Shown piece by piece: positions 1 through 11,850 of a stretch of DNA of 64,000 nucleotides (positions are counted from its first letter, which is position 1; each line of letters starts with the position of its first letter). The stretch is from Phoronis australis (Eukaryota > Phoronida > Phoronidae): assembly GCA_002633005.1 (NCBI GenBank), contig NMRA01000188.1:62001-126000 (forward strand), read 5' to 3'. Both the position numbers and the translations under genes were made by a program. The notes under the pieces were generated by a model. The model was not told the DNA's origin, did no database searches, and saw only the letters and a program-made list of their open reading frames with translations.

Positions 1-862
1 ATTCGTCACTGATATTCACTGGAACGTGCAGCATAATTTCTAATAACAATACATTGTGATCAGGAATTTTTGCCTTTTCTGACAGTAGTCCCAGTAAATG
101 ATGTTTGTCAACTACCTCTGTACAAGCATGGACCTAAAATTTAAGACAAGACGACAAGACTGGGGCGACTCATGGGGGACAATAAAGTACAATCTACGAC
201 CGCTCTTCCTCTATTACTTATTGAGGTGAAGTTGTCTTTACTTATCTTTTTCCTACCATTCACTATGCAAGTTTTAGAGCCGAACAAAAAGTCAATCAAA
301 CTTCTACCATGACTATTTACAGCTTTATAAATTACGACTCGTTTATTTACTTAACAAAAAAAAACATCTGGAAGGTAATCATTCAAGTTACCCACTATCT
401 AGTTAAAATCTCCACATATAACAATGTCATCTGCAATATCTGCATGTAAATATAACTGGCATAATAGATGGCTATAGGAACTATCCGGATCACAACCCCT
501 TGAAGAGTTCTCAGGTGGTAAATAGCTACAAAATACAATTATACAATAGTCTGAGCGTATATGAGTTAGTCTTAAAGCTAATATACCATCACACGACTTA
601 TCAACAATATCAATTTTAAATGTTTTAAACAAATCATTTTTAACAAATATTCCTTCCCCACCCAAACCTCTTGAGGCCCCGTGTTTATAAGCTGCCTATT
701 GTGTCCGTACCAACAATAACCGGGCAAGGTAATAGATTTATTTGTATGTAAATGAGTTTCTACCACCCCTATGATGTGGGCGTTGAATGTAGACAGCAGT
801 TGTTCACGGAGCAATGCATTGTTGCTAATCCAACCACAGACATTGGCCTCGCAAATCCTCAA
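1..862 (-). pseudogene. LINE APE-like endonuclease domain, frameshifted and partial
   Basis: The N-terminal part (862 downward) has the pattern of the endonuclease entry: a GW near the start, then VVETHLH, which carries the catalytic Glu of APE-like nucleases. A frame change between about 690 and 665 leads to GGEGIFVKNDLF and then DIVICGDFN, the conserved GDFN core. A TAG follows at once, after which the same frame continues with NLNDYLPDV, a HGRSLIDFL-like segment and finally KIPDHNVLLLEI, the position of the SDHN-type catalytic Asp-His pair. The domain is therefore nearly complete but interrupted at least twice. It would have nicked target DNA during retrotransposition. Confidence 0.8.
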
Positions 863-870
863 AAGCTGTC

Positions 871-1716
871 CTATTCTGCATCACGAATTGTTTTATTCCC
901 CGAGTCAGCCTCCTCACCTGTGGCCATTCTCACACTTCGACCATTTGAGAGGATCTTGAATTCCTTGTTGTTCGGCAAAGTTTCCATGATTGTTTTGAAG
1001 TTTATTTCAATTAACCTTTCAGTGTGAGATTTGCTTCCACGAACAAAAACTCGTTGAAATAAAGGCGTGCCCTTTAATTTTTGCTTGTTACGCAGCACTA
1101 GAGGTTTTTGAGCCAGTGACTCAACAGCAAATTTGGTCAAGGGAGGTCTTGTACTCCCCTGTCGAGAGTTCAGACGGGTGCAATCCAGTAAGGTCACATC
1201 TGAAGACAGGCCTATGCTATATAACAGTTATTCAATCACTTCACGTAAAGGTCGACTATGCCTGATGCGATAATACACAAGTCATTGTTTTTTCGAAGGG
1301 TCGTTCTGAATGACTAATTCTCAACCATGCGTGTAATGCTTTTCCAACGCGCTGACACGGTTTTCGAGACTTGCAAAGTCCATATCAATATCCGCCTTGA
1401 AGGATTTTAGCTCGATATCAATAGAATTTGTAATCTCATTGCGTATTTTATCCATTTTGGATTCAAACGTTTTTCTAAGCCCATGTTGAGCAGACTTTAG
1501 ATTTCGGATTTCTTTCATTATGAGTTCAGATATCTCACCTTGATGATCACGTGGAGCTGGGGAGGTCGGCATGCTTGATATAGCTTCACTAATTGTAGGC
1601 TGAGAATTAAACTTTTTTCTACCTTGATCACCTGTACGGTTCATAGTTGTCCTTAACTCGCTACTGTCCTTGCTTGGTTTACGTTTACGTACAATTTGCC
1701 ACTCGGAAACATCCAT
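871..1716 (-). pseudogene. LINE ORF1 (coiled-coil nucleic-acid-binding protein), broken
   Basis: The first piece (1716 to 1321, 131 codons) begins MDVSEWQIVRKRKPS, a short basic head, followed by a Ser/Pro-rich stretch and then a heptad-rich region (about residues 60-128) with alternating Leu/Ile and Lys/Glu that reads as a coiled coil. The second piece (1197 to 871, 108 codons) is basic and ends in charged residues. Together they resemble the ORF1 protein of many LINEs, which binds element RNA in the cytoplasm. The two pieces are separated by about 120 bp with a stop codon, so the frame is broken. No RRM or zinc knuckle is visible. Assignment rests mainly on its position directly upstream of the endonuclease. 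Confidence 0.65.
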
Positions 1717-1775
1717 TGAGTGGGAGCCAATTTAAAAGGTTGCCGCCATTGTTCGAGCATGCGCACTCTGATATG
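1717..1775 (-). promoter_or_regulatory. LINE 5' leader with YY1-like and NRF1-like motifs
   Basis: On the minus strand, just upstream of the ORF1 ATG at 1716, lies CAATGGCGGC (1742-1751), a close match to the YY1 core AATGGCGGC, preceded by GTGCGCATGC (1758-1767), a half of the NRF1 palindrome. Internal YY1 sites at the 5' end are known to position transcription of mammalian L1, so a similar role here is reasonable but inferred. Confidence 0.4.
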
Positions 1776-3390
1776 TTAGACACCAGCCTCCCGTTCAGTA
1801 ACGCTAGGACCTCGTTAAAAAGCAAGACTTCGCGAGATTACGTGAGATATTGCCATGCATTTCAAATGACAACACGTGATTTTGACTAGGTTTTAGCTAG
1901 GTCCTAGCGTAGGTCCTAGCGTCTACTGAACGCACGCCAGGTGTCAATGCCATATGATCAGAACAACCAATCAAATGCCGGGAAAATGTTGTAGCCATAC
2001 TGTTCCCATTCCCAAGTCGTCTGCTTCATGGAACCATTCACCAGACGACAACCGGCTGATGTCCTGCTGGCTTGATTAACTTGTATACAGCTACTGTCTA
2101 CATTGGATAATATTGAATCTTGCATGGGTGTGCAAGTAATTGGCAATTGCCAAGGGCCAAGACTCATAAACCAGCAGGAAGCAGTTAGGAATTGAGGAAA
2201 GACTGTAGCCAAGTGGCAAGTGTCATCATACTGACATGCAATTCTTGGCCCCTTTTCTGAATTATGTTGTGTTTCGCAAAACAGCAGTTTTAGGCCATAT
2301 AGGACACTGTCAAAACCATGAATTATTGAATGACTGTGTGACTTCCCAATAGACTTCCTGCCCCTTGTTGCATTCATGTCTCAGATTCTTTTCACAATTC
2401 TGAGCTCTTAGAATTTTTTTAACATCACGTGGTCTAAGGCTACTGAAAACATTGAGTCCAAGTAATGTATTATTCCTGAAAAGATTTCGTTTTTTGTGAA
2501 ACAACAGAGCTCTCCTATCACAAGCAGTGTTACAGACACTTTCCGGATGTAACAAAAATTGAAAGAGCTCTTAAAAAAGACCAAACCTACTAAAAAAATC
2601 AAGGAAATTGTCAATATCAGTTCCATTTAACAGTGCTAAAAGAAATGTATATGCGTTACCACCATAATGTATCATTTGCCACAAATCAAAAGTCCATCAC
2701 AGAGATCTTTACAGACAAAACAAATCTTGAAAATGTATCCAAGTTCCAAACTGTTACTTGTAAATAGGCCTACCTATTCTTCATTCGAGCAGCTGTCTTT
2801 TATGGTACAAAATCTTTAGTTTAGGCCAGAGAAAACACAATATTTTACTTCATAAATTTGAGGTATTGGCCGTCCCAATTTCAAATGTGCTGGCAGTAGA
2901 TTTTTCCTAAATGTGAGTGATCAGCACTGCTTTTTATGGACCTTCAGGCCTAATTTCAGATCCTTTTATGTGAAAATACTAACAATGTTTGGAATTTGAG
3001 AAATGCCAGTGTTCTGTAATTCATTATCATGAAAATTCAAATACGGCTCATATTTCAGTGTCTCACATTTTGAATTGGAGAATTTTTTTGCGTGCGGTAA
3101 ATAATACACTTTCAATTTCACACAGAAACTATTGCCAAAATGACTATTCCATTTTCAAAGGCTGAATTACAATGTGACGGATGATAAACTATATAGTGCA
3201 ATCAATGCTAGTAATGATGTTATTTTTTCTTACTGCTTACTTTTGCTGAGCATTTTGACAAAATAAAATCCAAGTCGTTGTCCATACCGTGTGCTTAAGT
3301 GGAGAGCATTCAGGTTATCTGTTTCAGTATTAAGGATTAGTGTAACAAGGCTGAAATGTTCAGGTTGACTGATTTTTTTATTGCGGGTAG
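1776..3390. other. No recognisable gene
   Basis: Open frames of 72-139 codons exist on the minus strand (1958-2377, 2310-2555, 2408-2626). They overlap in different frames, have no recognisable domain and no repeated codon pattern. The stretch is AT-rich and may contain decayed transposon sequence, since it lies between a LINE relic and a nuclease-family fragment. I see nothing I can name. Confidence 0.5.
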
Positions 3391-3399
3391 GGTCAGGCT

Positions 3400-3937
3400 T
3401 GCAGAGAACTTCGCCATTAAAGTTGGTTTCAACATTTGTGTTTCCTGATCAACTAATGAAGACACTGAACTGTTTGATTGTAAGTTTCATGGCGACTCAT
3501 CATCAACAGTTGAGGAAGCACGATACCACATGTACGTATTCAGGTTGAAATCTGTGATGGGATCATCTCTGCCTCCTAATCATGAGTGTTTGCTTTAACG
3601 TGCCAAAAGAGTAAACTTCCTGTGTGCCATTCACAAGTGAGCCTTTGCAACAACATGTCAGTGCACTATCACCAGTTGTTAATGGGTGGGTTTTGGAGCA
3701 GAATAGTCTGAAGTTCCACTGGATTACTTTGCCTTTAGCCCCAGAAAATGTCATGAAAATGTTAATTGCAAGTGTAAAAAGAGTGATTGTAGTACAAAAA
3801 TGTGCTCTTCTTTGAAGTCGGGCATGGCATGTTCTAAGTTGTGTGACTGTCGAGATTGTGTGAACACAGCGTCTCAAGAAACAATTTTTGGTGACAGTAA
3901 CGATGATATAAATGATGGTGTGGATGAAGAAATATAA
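3400..3937 (+). pseudogene. C-terminal fragment of the multicopy nuclease-like family (same family as 32200-34645)
   Basis: Three short conserved blocks occur in the order expected for the C-terminal third of this family. First, near 3485-3580, comes a segment with VEEARYHMY followed by LPPNHECLL; this matches the VNEARYNIFF block of the copy at 32214-32429. Second, near 3680-3750, is GWVLEQNSLKFHW followed by LPLAPENVMK. Third, after a frame change near 3765, is a Cys-rich tail with the spacing CKCKKSDC then ACSKLCDCRDC, running to a stop at 3935-3937. Cys-rich metal-binding tails of this kind end many members of the family. Stops near 3596 and at least two frame changes show that it is dead. 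The upstream nuclease-like half is absent here. Confidence 0.6.
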
Positions 3938-4847
3938 TAAGAGTGTGCTATGTTGTTAAAGAACTTTAACTTTGTAGCCTAATCGAAAACATTGAAAACG
4001 TTTTATCATGCTCGTGGCTGTCAGGACTGTTTGGTGTATCTTTCCTTGTGAGAGTTGACAATAAACTGCAATGTGGATAATGATAATTAATTGTAACAAT
4101 TAATGAAAATGATGACAGTGAATTCATTGGAGAAGCGTTGGAAATGTATGTTGTTCATATGTAGGTTGAAATATAAAATCTTCATCAAGTTAAAAATGGT
4201 TAACAGTAAGTTGTTCTTTAGTAGAAGTTCAGAGTGTAGCAGTATGCTTTCTGGCTTTCTTGTCCAATAACTTTAAATGAACGAAGCCCAGTTTTTGTCT
4301 AGTATTGTTGTTTCTTGAGAAATGGTTTTCTGTGCCAAATTTTGCAAAAGCTCAGATTTTTTAGGTCAAATTTCTCACTGACGTTCATGTCAAACCTTGG
4401 AAACTTTTTAGGTTCCTAAAGTATAGTACTTCCTGACCTTAAAAACAACAAAAATTACATGTATCTTGCCCCGAAAAAGGTAGCCACGAAAGTGGTTTTC
4501 TAGGCTTCCTAGAGTCGAATGGACTAAGGTCTATTAGTCAATTCTAGAAAATCCATGATTCATTTCCTTTTGATGTTAGTTTTCCACCTTATATTGATTG
4601 ACATTGCAAGTTAGTTAGTAGCATAGTTAATTACTTGATTAGCTAATTAGTTCATCAATTAGCCAATTAATACATGATTTTGCTACCGTACTAGAGCTGA
4701 GGCGGTGCTTGGTGATGTGGATATATCTTAAGGAAATTGTAAACTTTCGAAAGTATTGTAACACACCTCTATGTCTTCAAGTTACGACTACCAGATTGGC
4801 AGCGGTAGTGCACAAGGGGCTTCCCAAATCCCCGAATCGCAAGCAGA

Positions 4848-5012
4848 TGACAGTGGCGGATTTAAGGGGCACCAAGGGGGACATGCCCCCCTAAAATTCT
4901 CCAAGATTCCATTTCACAGTTCTGGGTTGCGAATGTCTGACGGGCAAAATCGTAGTATCTAATGCTCTGTCCTGCTCCCCCCTCCAACTCAAAATCCTGG
5001 ATCCGCCCCTGG
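4848..5012. mobile_element. Short TIR element (hAT-like MITE), copy 1
   Basis: The ends read CAGTGGCGGATTTAAGGGG and, inverted, CAGGGGCGGATCCAGG, giving imperfect terminal inverted repeats of about 15 bp around a 165-bp body without coding capacity. The CAGNGGCGGAT start is a common end of hAT-type non-autonomous elements in invertebrates. A clean 8-bp target duplication is not visible. Two further copies sit at 6616-6782 and 54208-54376. Confidence 0.6.
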
Positions 5013-5134
5013 ATGATCCTCCATTTGGTGCCATCAGACCGTAGAATGTATCAAAAATATACATAACGTTTGTTCGAAACAAGTCTAAATTTTCTGCATT
5101 TTTAGGAAACAGACATTCGTATAGTTCTAAAGCC

Positions 5135-5890
5135 CCTTGGACCCCTTCAACCCCCACACACATCGACTCTCTTATCCCATGACCCCCACGACCTGTGGCA
5201 ATAGTGGTGATTTTGCGATTTTTACATATTGCACAACCATATTACGTCGCTGAATGACTTTACCATCAGACATACCTACACGCAAGTCTGCTCTGGCTCA
5301 ACTCTGGTGATTAAAAATAGAAAGTGGCGTGAGAACGTGATCTGAAATAGCGCATTTTGAGCGCGCTATCTTTAGTACGGAAATAGGTCCACGAGCGGCT
5401 ACCAATGATGGGCAAGGCCCAGTTCTATTAAAGTTAGGGAAAGAGTACGTTAACGTGAATCTACATTCTTTCACATTTTTTGATATGCTTACTGTTTTAT
5501 ACTCGTTTACAATATACTCCATATAACGTTGAAATACTTTTTAGTAAACAGCTTGTTTTTTCAAACTGCATTTACTGATGAAATTACAGTTTCGCCTGTT
5601 CCTGGAATTCTCCACAAAAATTACGCTCTGGTGTTAACGATATTTGTAACATGTGTAGGTCGTTCATTTGATTTGGTCGCGTTGTTTGTTTGTTTTTGGC
5701 TTTCAAACTTGCCGAATAGACTTTCTTAAGTGCAAAAAACAGGAAAAAGTCAGCCGAGCTCACGGCCCAACCCGTTGGTCCTGCAAGTCGGTGCTTGTTC
5801 TATGTGCAGATCTATTCGAGCTTGTGTAGACGGTCAAGGGGGTCGTGGGTCGAGGGCTGTGGGGGTCGAGGGGGTCAAAGGGGTGTTAGA
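5135..5890. mobile_element. Element with inverted minisatellite arms, copy 1
   Basis: The left arm (about 5135-5200) is C-rich, with repeats of the type CCCTTGGACCCCTTCAACCCCC, and the right arm (about 5833-5885) is the same motif inverted, as GGTCGTGGGTCGAGGG. Between them lies a core of about 630 bp shared with the copies at 12085-12880, 47340-47670 and 56130-56840. The core has no open frame that is kept between copies. The arms act as long variable terminal inverted repeats. Confidence 0.6.
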
Positions 5891-6084
5891 CTTTCTACTC
5901 TTGGCCCTTGGTTTCATAGCAAGAAATGTCACCGAAACAAACGAATGCAACAATTGCCGCGCACGCGTTGCGCAATCTCAAACTTGCGTGATTAGTCATG
6001 TTATAACACAGCGGTGCATTCGACGATTTTTTCCATACTCGTGTCAATTTTACATAAAACGTAATCTAGTTATCAGCACGAAAT

Positions 6085-6175
6085 AAGTCAACATACCTTG
6101 ATGATAATGAATAACCTCGAGAGCAGGATACCACCAGTGGTTAATTTCAAAGTGTCAATTGCAATTTCAGCAACA
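6085..6175 (-). other. Exon-like segment repeated at 36060 and 47880 (copy 1)
   Basis: On the minus strand this segment encodes a hydrophobic stretch (LTTGGILLSRLFIIIK) ending exactly at a good splice donor, AAG|GTATGTTGAC. A related segment with a donor at the same place occurs at 36060-36125 and at 47880-47965. It could be a membrane-spanning or signal exon of a duplicated gene, or a conserved 5' UTR exon upstream of the ATP-grasp gene. The phase does not join to the ATG exon at 45737, which favours an untranslated exon or an unrelated gene. Confidence 0.35.
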
Positions 6176-6615
6176 TAATATATTGCTGATCGCATTTTAA
6201 CATACTGGTACTTAAACTGAGTTGTGAATATTAAATTATTGTAATAGCAATAATAGCTATAATAGCGATTCAAAGCATTGCCAGATTTAGACCTTGGGAG
6301 GTGCTTTGCAGTTCAAGCAATACCTAATCACACAAATTCTGCTTAATATATACAACACTGCTACTCCGACTGTAAACAGCAGACACAAACGTCAACGTGA
6401 CTGGAAACAAAATCCGAGTTTGCTATGAGAACGTATTCCGCATGAAGTAAATGAGTATAGAAACAATCTACAACTTAAGAGACCTTGTGTTGAGAAAAAG
6501 TCACGTGGAAGTAGCTTATGACATTTACAACATTTTCTAAACTTCTTTTCAGCAAACTGTTTGATGATGTCGTGAACATCGTTTTTTTAAAGACACTCCT
6601 CTGACCATCTGGAAG

Positions 6616-6782
6616 ACACAGCCAGTGTCGAATTTAGAGGGGCCCAAGGGGGCTATGTTCCCCTCATAAAATTCCCCCAGATAACATTTGACAGTTCTGG
6701 AGTGCGACTGTCGCACGGGCAAAATCCTCGCTAATACTCTGCCCTGAACCGCCTCACTCAAAATTCTGGATTCGCCTCAGAT
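6616..6782. mobile_element. Short TIR element (hAT-like MITE), copy 2
   Basis: This copy has ends CAGTGTCGAATTTAGAGG and, inverted, TGAGGCGAATCCAGAA, with an interior shared with 4848-5012 (including GACAGTTCTGG and CGGGCAAAATC). It lies inside unit A and has its counterpart at 54208-54376 in unit B, so it was present before the duplication. Confidence 0.55.
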
Positions 6783-7349
6783 AGCGGGCTTAGTCTGTCA
6801 TACATCATAGTCACTCTGAGGTGATTGTTTTCTAATCCCGGTGTGCATGCTGAATGATCGCTCCGCTCAACAGTTCGTTACCATCATAGATTCCTCTGTC
6901 GCCGACGAACATTATGGCGTCAACGATACGTTGAAGTACCTCAGGCCTATATTTCTTGTTCTCTTGTTCTTTCTGTTGGAATTCCCCTTCAACGTAATTG
7001 ATTTTTCACCACGAAGATTTAATTTTAGTACAAAGTCTTCGTGGGATTGCCTATATTCGTAAATTTTCATCTCTTTAGCCTTTTACCTTCACTGGAAAAC
7101 CTGTTACGCTGACTGCACATACAAAATACAAAAAATATAACTGACTGTGCCATTTTTGCAAATGCTGCTCACCAAGTGCATTGTCACGGCGAGTATAAAA
7201 CCTCAGATATCTTATACGATATCAATGTATAAATGTTTCTAATATATCGGCTATCTCCATTCGGTCTGATTGCGTCAAGATTCTGTTTAGGAGTCAATTT
7301 CTGGCGTACTGTGAATGCTTTTGAGAAATGTTTTTCTGTGACACGAAAC

Positions 7350-10300
7350 CAGGCCCGTAACCAGGGGGGGGGGGGTTCGAGGGGTTCGATCTACCCCCCT
7401 CTCCGCAAAGAGGTCCAGCCCCAGGCTATCCATTAAAGATAGTATTCACATGGACAACATTTTTTCCAGCTACTGGTACAACTAACTACACTGATAACTG
7501 AGTTAGTAATAATTGTGAATTTGTTTCTGATTCAATGCGCTTCACGTAACCATCTGGCCGAACGCGGCCAACTTCTCCCGAGTGGTTTTACGTAGATGAC
7601 AGGATCGTGCAGACGATTAGAGGAGGCTTTTTATTTCTCATACGCATTGAACGCACGTCGTTTTTACACCGTAGGGTAAGAACGGGGTCTAGAAGTAAAT
7701 GTCTATACCTAGCTAAGTTATACAGCAGCGAGAGAGCTCCCAAAAAGTAGTGTGATGTGAATGTCTTAAAATCGACCAAGAAACAAAACATCAGAAAATA
7801 GGTTTGTAATCTGATATTGTTTGCTAGCATAGTACGGTAGAAGGCAGGTGTTTTCAAATTTGAAATTGAAAGTGTCCGTCAAGAACAGTTATGTTTTTCA
7901 TCCAGTGTCCATTTCGATTGTGCATTGGTCTAATAGATTGACATGCAGGCGTGTACATGTGTGTGCGTTTCCGTCCTTTTTTCAGTAGAAGCCGACGGTA
8001 AGTTAACTATTGGCAGCCCTCCGTCGTTGCTTAAAAATCAGAATTTAACTATAACCGTGTTTTCTTGCACTGAGAAAACACCGACGAGCATGTTCACATT
8101 TTTGGGCAAAAGTACGTCTAGACTAAATAAAAATTTTGGTCAAAGAAGATAGACTTCTCAATCTTGTCAATAGTGTCAATGGTGCACAGCCTTACAGACT
8201 TCATACTATAGCAACTAACTTGTTGGAAAAGATTTCCAAGGCTAGATGCCACTATTCCGAAGGTTCGCTACTCCGAAGGGCTATTACTCCGAAGGTTCGT
8301 CACCTTCAAAAGTTCATTACTTCGAATGTATACATATTTCATTGAAGACACGACTTTGATCTGTTTTTACTAGTTTAATTTCAGTTCTTTCCAACTCTCT
8401 AAATAGAGATCTTGTCTTTACATCTCAACAGGGCAATAAAAGTCCAAACGACATCAGTAGGTAACATAATTTAAAAAGCGATATTTGGAGACACATATCT
8501 CATCTTCAGGCTACTATTTACAACTAGTTCACAGTAAAACACATATCAGAAATGACAAAGGCAATATAACACGTGAAATTGGCATGCGCAACTATGACGA
8601 TAAAACGATATATAACGCCCCTCGGGCGATAATTCTCCAAAATCCATTCGGACTCTAGATAACGGGGGATAAGTTCGCCATGTACTAATCTATGTATACG
8701 TTGCTGTGCAAGGTAATCTACAGATCACTTAAATAATGATAGAGTCCTTTGAGTTCCAGTTAGCTGCTCATTCAAACTGGGTTTTTCAAACATTATTAGA
8801 AGCGACTCTAATATTCGTAACCTGTGTACTTCGAATGTCCACAATTCCAAAACCAGAACTTGGACATTTTTTTTCTTAATTATAAGCACAGCCCCAGGAG
8901 TCGCATTCGAGACTAACACCCTTGTATACATTCACCAGTAAGACCAAGCTCTGAGGAGTGGGAGACAATGCTCGATTGTAAACCAGTGAAGCGATTAGAA
9001 ACCAGGTCTCCCAAACAGGAGTCCCGACCTCAAAACACTCCACTAAGCCACACAGTTGATTAGTCTGATTGTCTGCTAATGAGTCGTAACAGACATGAAT
9101 AAAGTATTGCATTTGTGTCCATTTAGTAACCATTTAAAGGGCGTGCAAAAGTTGGATAGTTCTTAATACATTGATTTCATTGTTCACAAATGAGCTCAGT
9201 TCCAACCACTCCCAATCGTGATTCTAACGACTCATTCTCAAGCATGGACAACATCTGGGGCAAGAGATAGGGCTGTGGCGATCAACGGTTTTAATTTAAG
9301 AAGACTGGAGGGGCTCTCTTCGTGAAGACTGGCAGGGACAGGGTAGCCTGCTTAGGAGGCACAGAACAGTTCTCACTGGGTTTTGCCCAGCAAAACTCAC
9401 ATCACTTAATTTGTCACCTTTTCTTCACTCTGTCAAAAACAGGATGCAAAGAATGACATGTTTTCAGTTATTTAACATAAAAAGCCCTGCAGATGAGCGC
9501 AGAAACTTTATTCTCTCTTGTATTTTTTACCCTTTCAATCCCATTGAAAACCAAGCTAGACTAAGAAAAATAGTGGCAAAAAAGTGCAAAATCGGCACGT
9601 TTCACCCAAAAAACACCACTTCCCTGCCGATGCAAGACTAAAACCAACAATAGATTCTGAAAGCAAATTTCCTACAAATTCCGAAAATGTGGTCCAAATG
9701 TACTGTCAACCAATTATTATGTTTTTTGGCAATTCTGGCTTGTTTAAGGGCTACCTAAAATCGCAGCCAATTTCTCAGTCGCTACCCAGCAATGCACAAT
9801 TGCAACCGGGGGCCGCTTTCTTGAAGAAGAGTGCAGCTACAGCCGAGAAAGTGGCCTTTTTTATCCTCAGTATGTTCACAAATGCAAACAAACCACATTC
9901 ACTGAGCCTACATGCAATGCCCATCTACAAAATGCCCCCAAACTTGGCCTACCCCAAAATTTTAATATTTTGAGAGTGCAAATTGGCCGCGGCCGCAGCC
10001 TAACTATTCAGTGCCACCTTACTACATTAAATTTCAAACCTGTCGTGTGCGTGGTGAAGTTCAGGCGCAGCGGCCCCAAACTTTTCAGTCGCGCTGTGAA
10101 ATGATGGTACCATGACATTGATTTGATGAATGTATCCGTCGTGGTTGATAATTCATCAATATTCCCATTCTATATTTTTTAAAATGCAATAACGTTCTCA
10201 TTTTTTCCTTGTTCGTAAGACATGCTGGCAATGACGCATGCGCATGAAACCCAAACAGAGTATCTTAGAACCCGGCCGTTGTTTTACTGGCATAGGTACA

Positions 10301-10894
10301 CCATTCAGTGTATGTAACAGCCGTAGTATCATTCATTTTTGCATGTAAATGTGTAGGTAATACACATGGGTTGAAAAAAATAGGTCTTTTCGTAATAGTG
10401 AATCTTCGAAGTAGTTAACCTTCGGATTGGCAAACCGAATGGTGAGTAGTGGCTTGTTACGAATTCCAACGTCTCGTAAACAAATTAAGTAACACGCAAA
10501 AATATTAACTCGATAAAAAATTTCGTCGAGTTATTCTCCGACTAAATATTTCTGTCCAAATAGGTATAGTCACTCATTTAGGCATGCATAACTTGAAAAT
10601 TTGGCTGGAAGTAACTCGAGAACGTTTTAAACCACATTACATTGGAATCGAGTCCCGTTGTTTGCGAGCAACCGTCACGGCCGGCATCCTCATCTCTGGT
10701 ATTACATATTCCGCCTCACCTCAAAAACATAGAGCTGAGAGTCATCGTTGGGTATACAAGTTCCCCTTCCCCTGATTAAGCTGCGTCAACTGAGAGCCTG
10801 AATGAAAACTCCACAGTGTCGACGTTTGCACACTCAAAGGTCCACCGTTCAAGAAATTCACACCATCCCCTGCGCAGTGCTGGCTACAGGCCTA
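7350..10894. mobile_element. 3545-bp insertion with terminal inverted repeats and a 5-bp target duplication
   Basis: Unit B is uninterrupted at the matching place (AGGAAACTATGCGG, near 54982), whereas unit A reads CACGAAAC at 7342-7349, then 3545 bp, then GAAACTATGCG from 10895. GAAAC (7345-7349 and 10895-10899) is therefore the target duplication. The ends are CAGGCCCGTAACCAG at the left and, inverted, AGGCCTGTAGCCAG at the right. Such CAGGCC(C/T)GTA(A/G)CCAG ends followed by a G-run occur on non-autonomous hAT-like elements, but hAT makes 8-bp duplications, so the superfamily is left open. No transposase is recognisable inside; the largest frames (9411-9641, 9584-9973) resemble no known protein. 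Confidence 0.7.
8257..8330. repeat. Short tandem array with 16-bp period (CCGAAGG core)
   Basis: CCGAAGG occurs at 8257, 8273 and 8289, followed by degenerate units near 8304 and 8321, a regular 16-bp step. A similar array with the same step lies at 40580-40640. Both look like fragments of one dispersed repeat. Confidence 0.6.
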
Positions 10895-11699
10895 GAAACT
10901 ATGCGAAAGGGTCAGAATGATTTGTCGTCTCTAAAGTATTTGTAGCACTAGCTGTACAACTCACCACTTTACTCTTTTGACTCGACTTTTTGCAGTCAGA
11001 ACTTTCTTTTAGTGTTGAAGGGATTCTTTAGATGTACTAAATTGTGCCAAGTCATCCCCTTTTGGTTTGGAACCGGAAGAAATTCTTTGAGTCGAGGTAT
11101 CCTGCATAGCACAGGAGTGTGTTTATACCTGCCTTTGGGAAATTTTATTTTCTGAACCCCAGACAGCTCAGTTGATGTGGCATCGTGTGTTCCGCCCTGG
11201 CAATGACATAAACGAGAACGTATACTGATGCTAAGCGCTGGGTGTAGTGCATGTATTTCTGTGCTCAAAAATGCCCATTACCCACATTAGACAAGTGACG
11301 AAAGGCCCGAATGGACCTCTTGATGTCAAGGTCGAAACATTTAAGCCAAAAAAGGCGTGGAACGGTTTTGGAGAAGGGCTGGAGGCGGCTGCAAATTCAG
11401 GTTGCACCGTTGAGGCAGACCCTTCTTACACAATGAGCTGTAGGGGTCATCCCAGGAAAAGGGAACCACCTGACGTAGGAGCCTCCTTTGTAATAGTAAA
11501 GCCCTTTGGAAAATTTTTTTGGCAATGATTTCTAATTTAGTTCATTCAAAGAATGACCCTCTAGAAGGTGGTTCTGAGGCACTTGCTCCTTTTGCACCTT
11601 CATAAATCATTGGAGAGTTTCCATATAAAGAAATATTGTGCAGGTCACTAAACTGGAACATTGGAGATTACAAATTACAGCTGAAGCAGAAGTTGGATC

Positions 11700-11850
11700 T
11701 GTAAAGGATTGTGAATTTTCTCGCCTTTTGTACATACGTCATTGCTCTGTGTACTGACTGTTTTATACCTGATGACGACTTTGAAAAATGTTGAAACGTC
11801 GTACCATGAGGCACAGCGTCTTGTTTTTGTGATTTAACTTTCCATAACTT
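11700..11850. repeat. Dispersed repeat segment with GTTGAAACGTCG motif
   Basis: TACCTGATGACGACTTTG followed by GTTGAAACGTCG is a phrase often found near the ends of retroelement-derived repeats in invertebrates. The same phrase sits at 55820-55880 in unit B. The parent element cannot be identified from this alone. Confidence 0.35.

Larger units (their letters stand above)
1..1716 (-). mobile_element. LINE (APE-type non-LTR retrotransposon), 5' half, decayed
   Basis: Read on the minus strand, this block runs from a short 5' leader through an ORF1-like coiled-coil protein into an apurinic-type endonuclease domain, and it leaves the window at base 1 before any reverse transcriptase is reached. 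The order ORF1 then endonuclease is the usual order for APE-type LINEs. It is not functional: ORF1 is split by a stop near 1320, the endonuclease frame shifts near 665-690, and a TAG follows the GDFN motif near 399. The clade cannot be fixed without the reverse transcriptase; a CR1/L2-like element is a guess. Confidence 0.85.

Noticed and set aside
1958-2377. 139-codon minus-strand frame as a host gene
   Set aside because: No domain, and overlapping frames of similar length around it; no splice or promoter support.
8257-8330. CRISPR-like array
   Set aside because: Period is 16 bp with no spacers, in an animal genome; an ordinary minisatellite.
9411-9973. Two overlapping plus-strand frames inside the 3.5-kb element, considered as a transposase
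   Set aside because: No DDE spacing, zinc finger or known motif; different frames with no shared pattern.
10996-11268. Minus-strand frame that resembles one at 55117-55335
   Set aside because: The similarity is explained by the A/B duplication, since the DNA matches throughout; the frame lengths and ends differ and no protein signature is seen.
11247-11528. Plus-strand frame with a partner at 55403-55594
   Set aside because: Same reason: repeat DNA, with frameshifts between copies in its first half.
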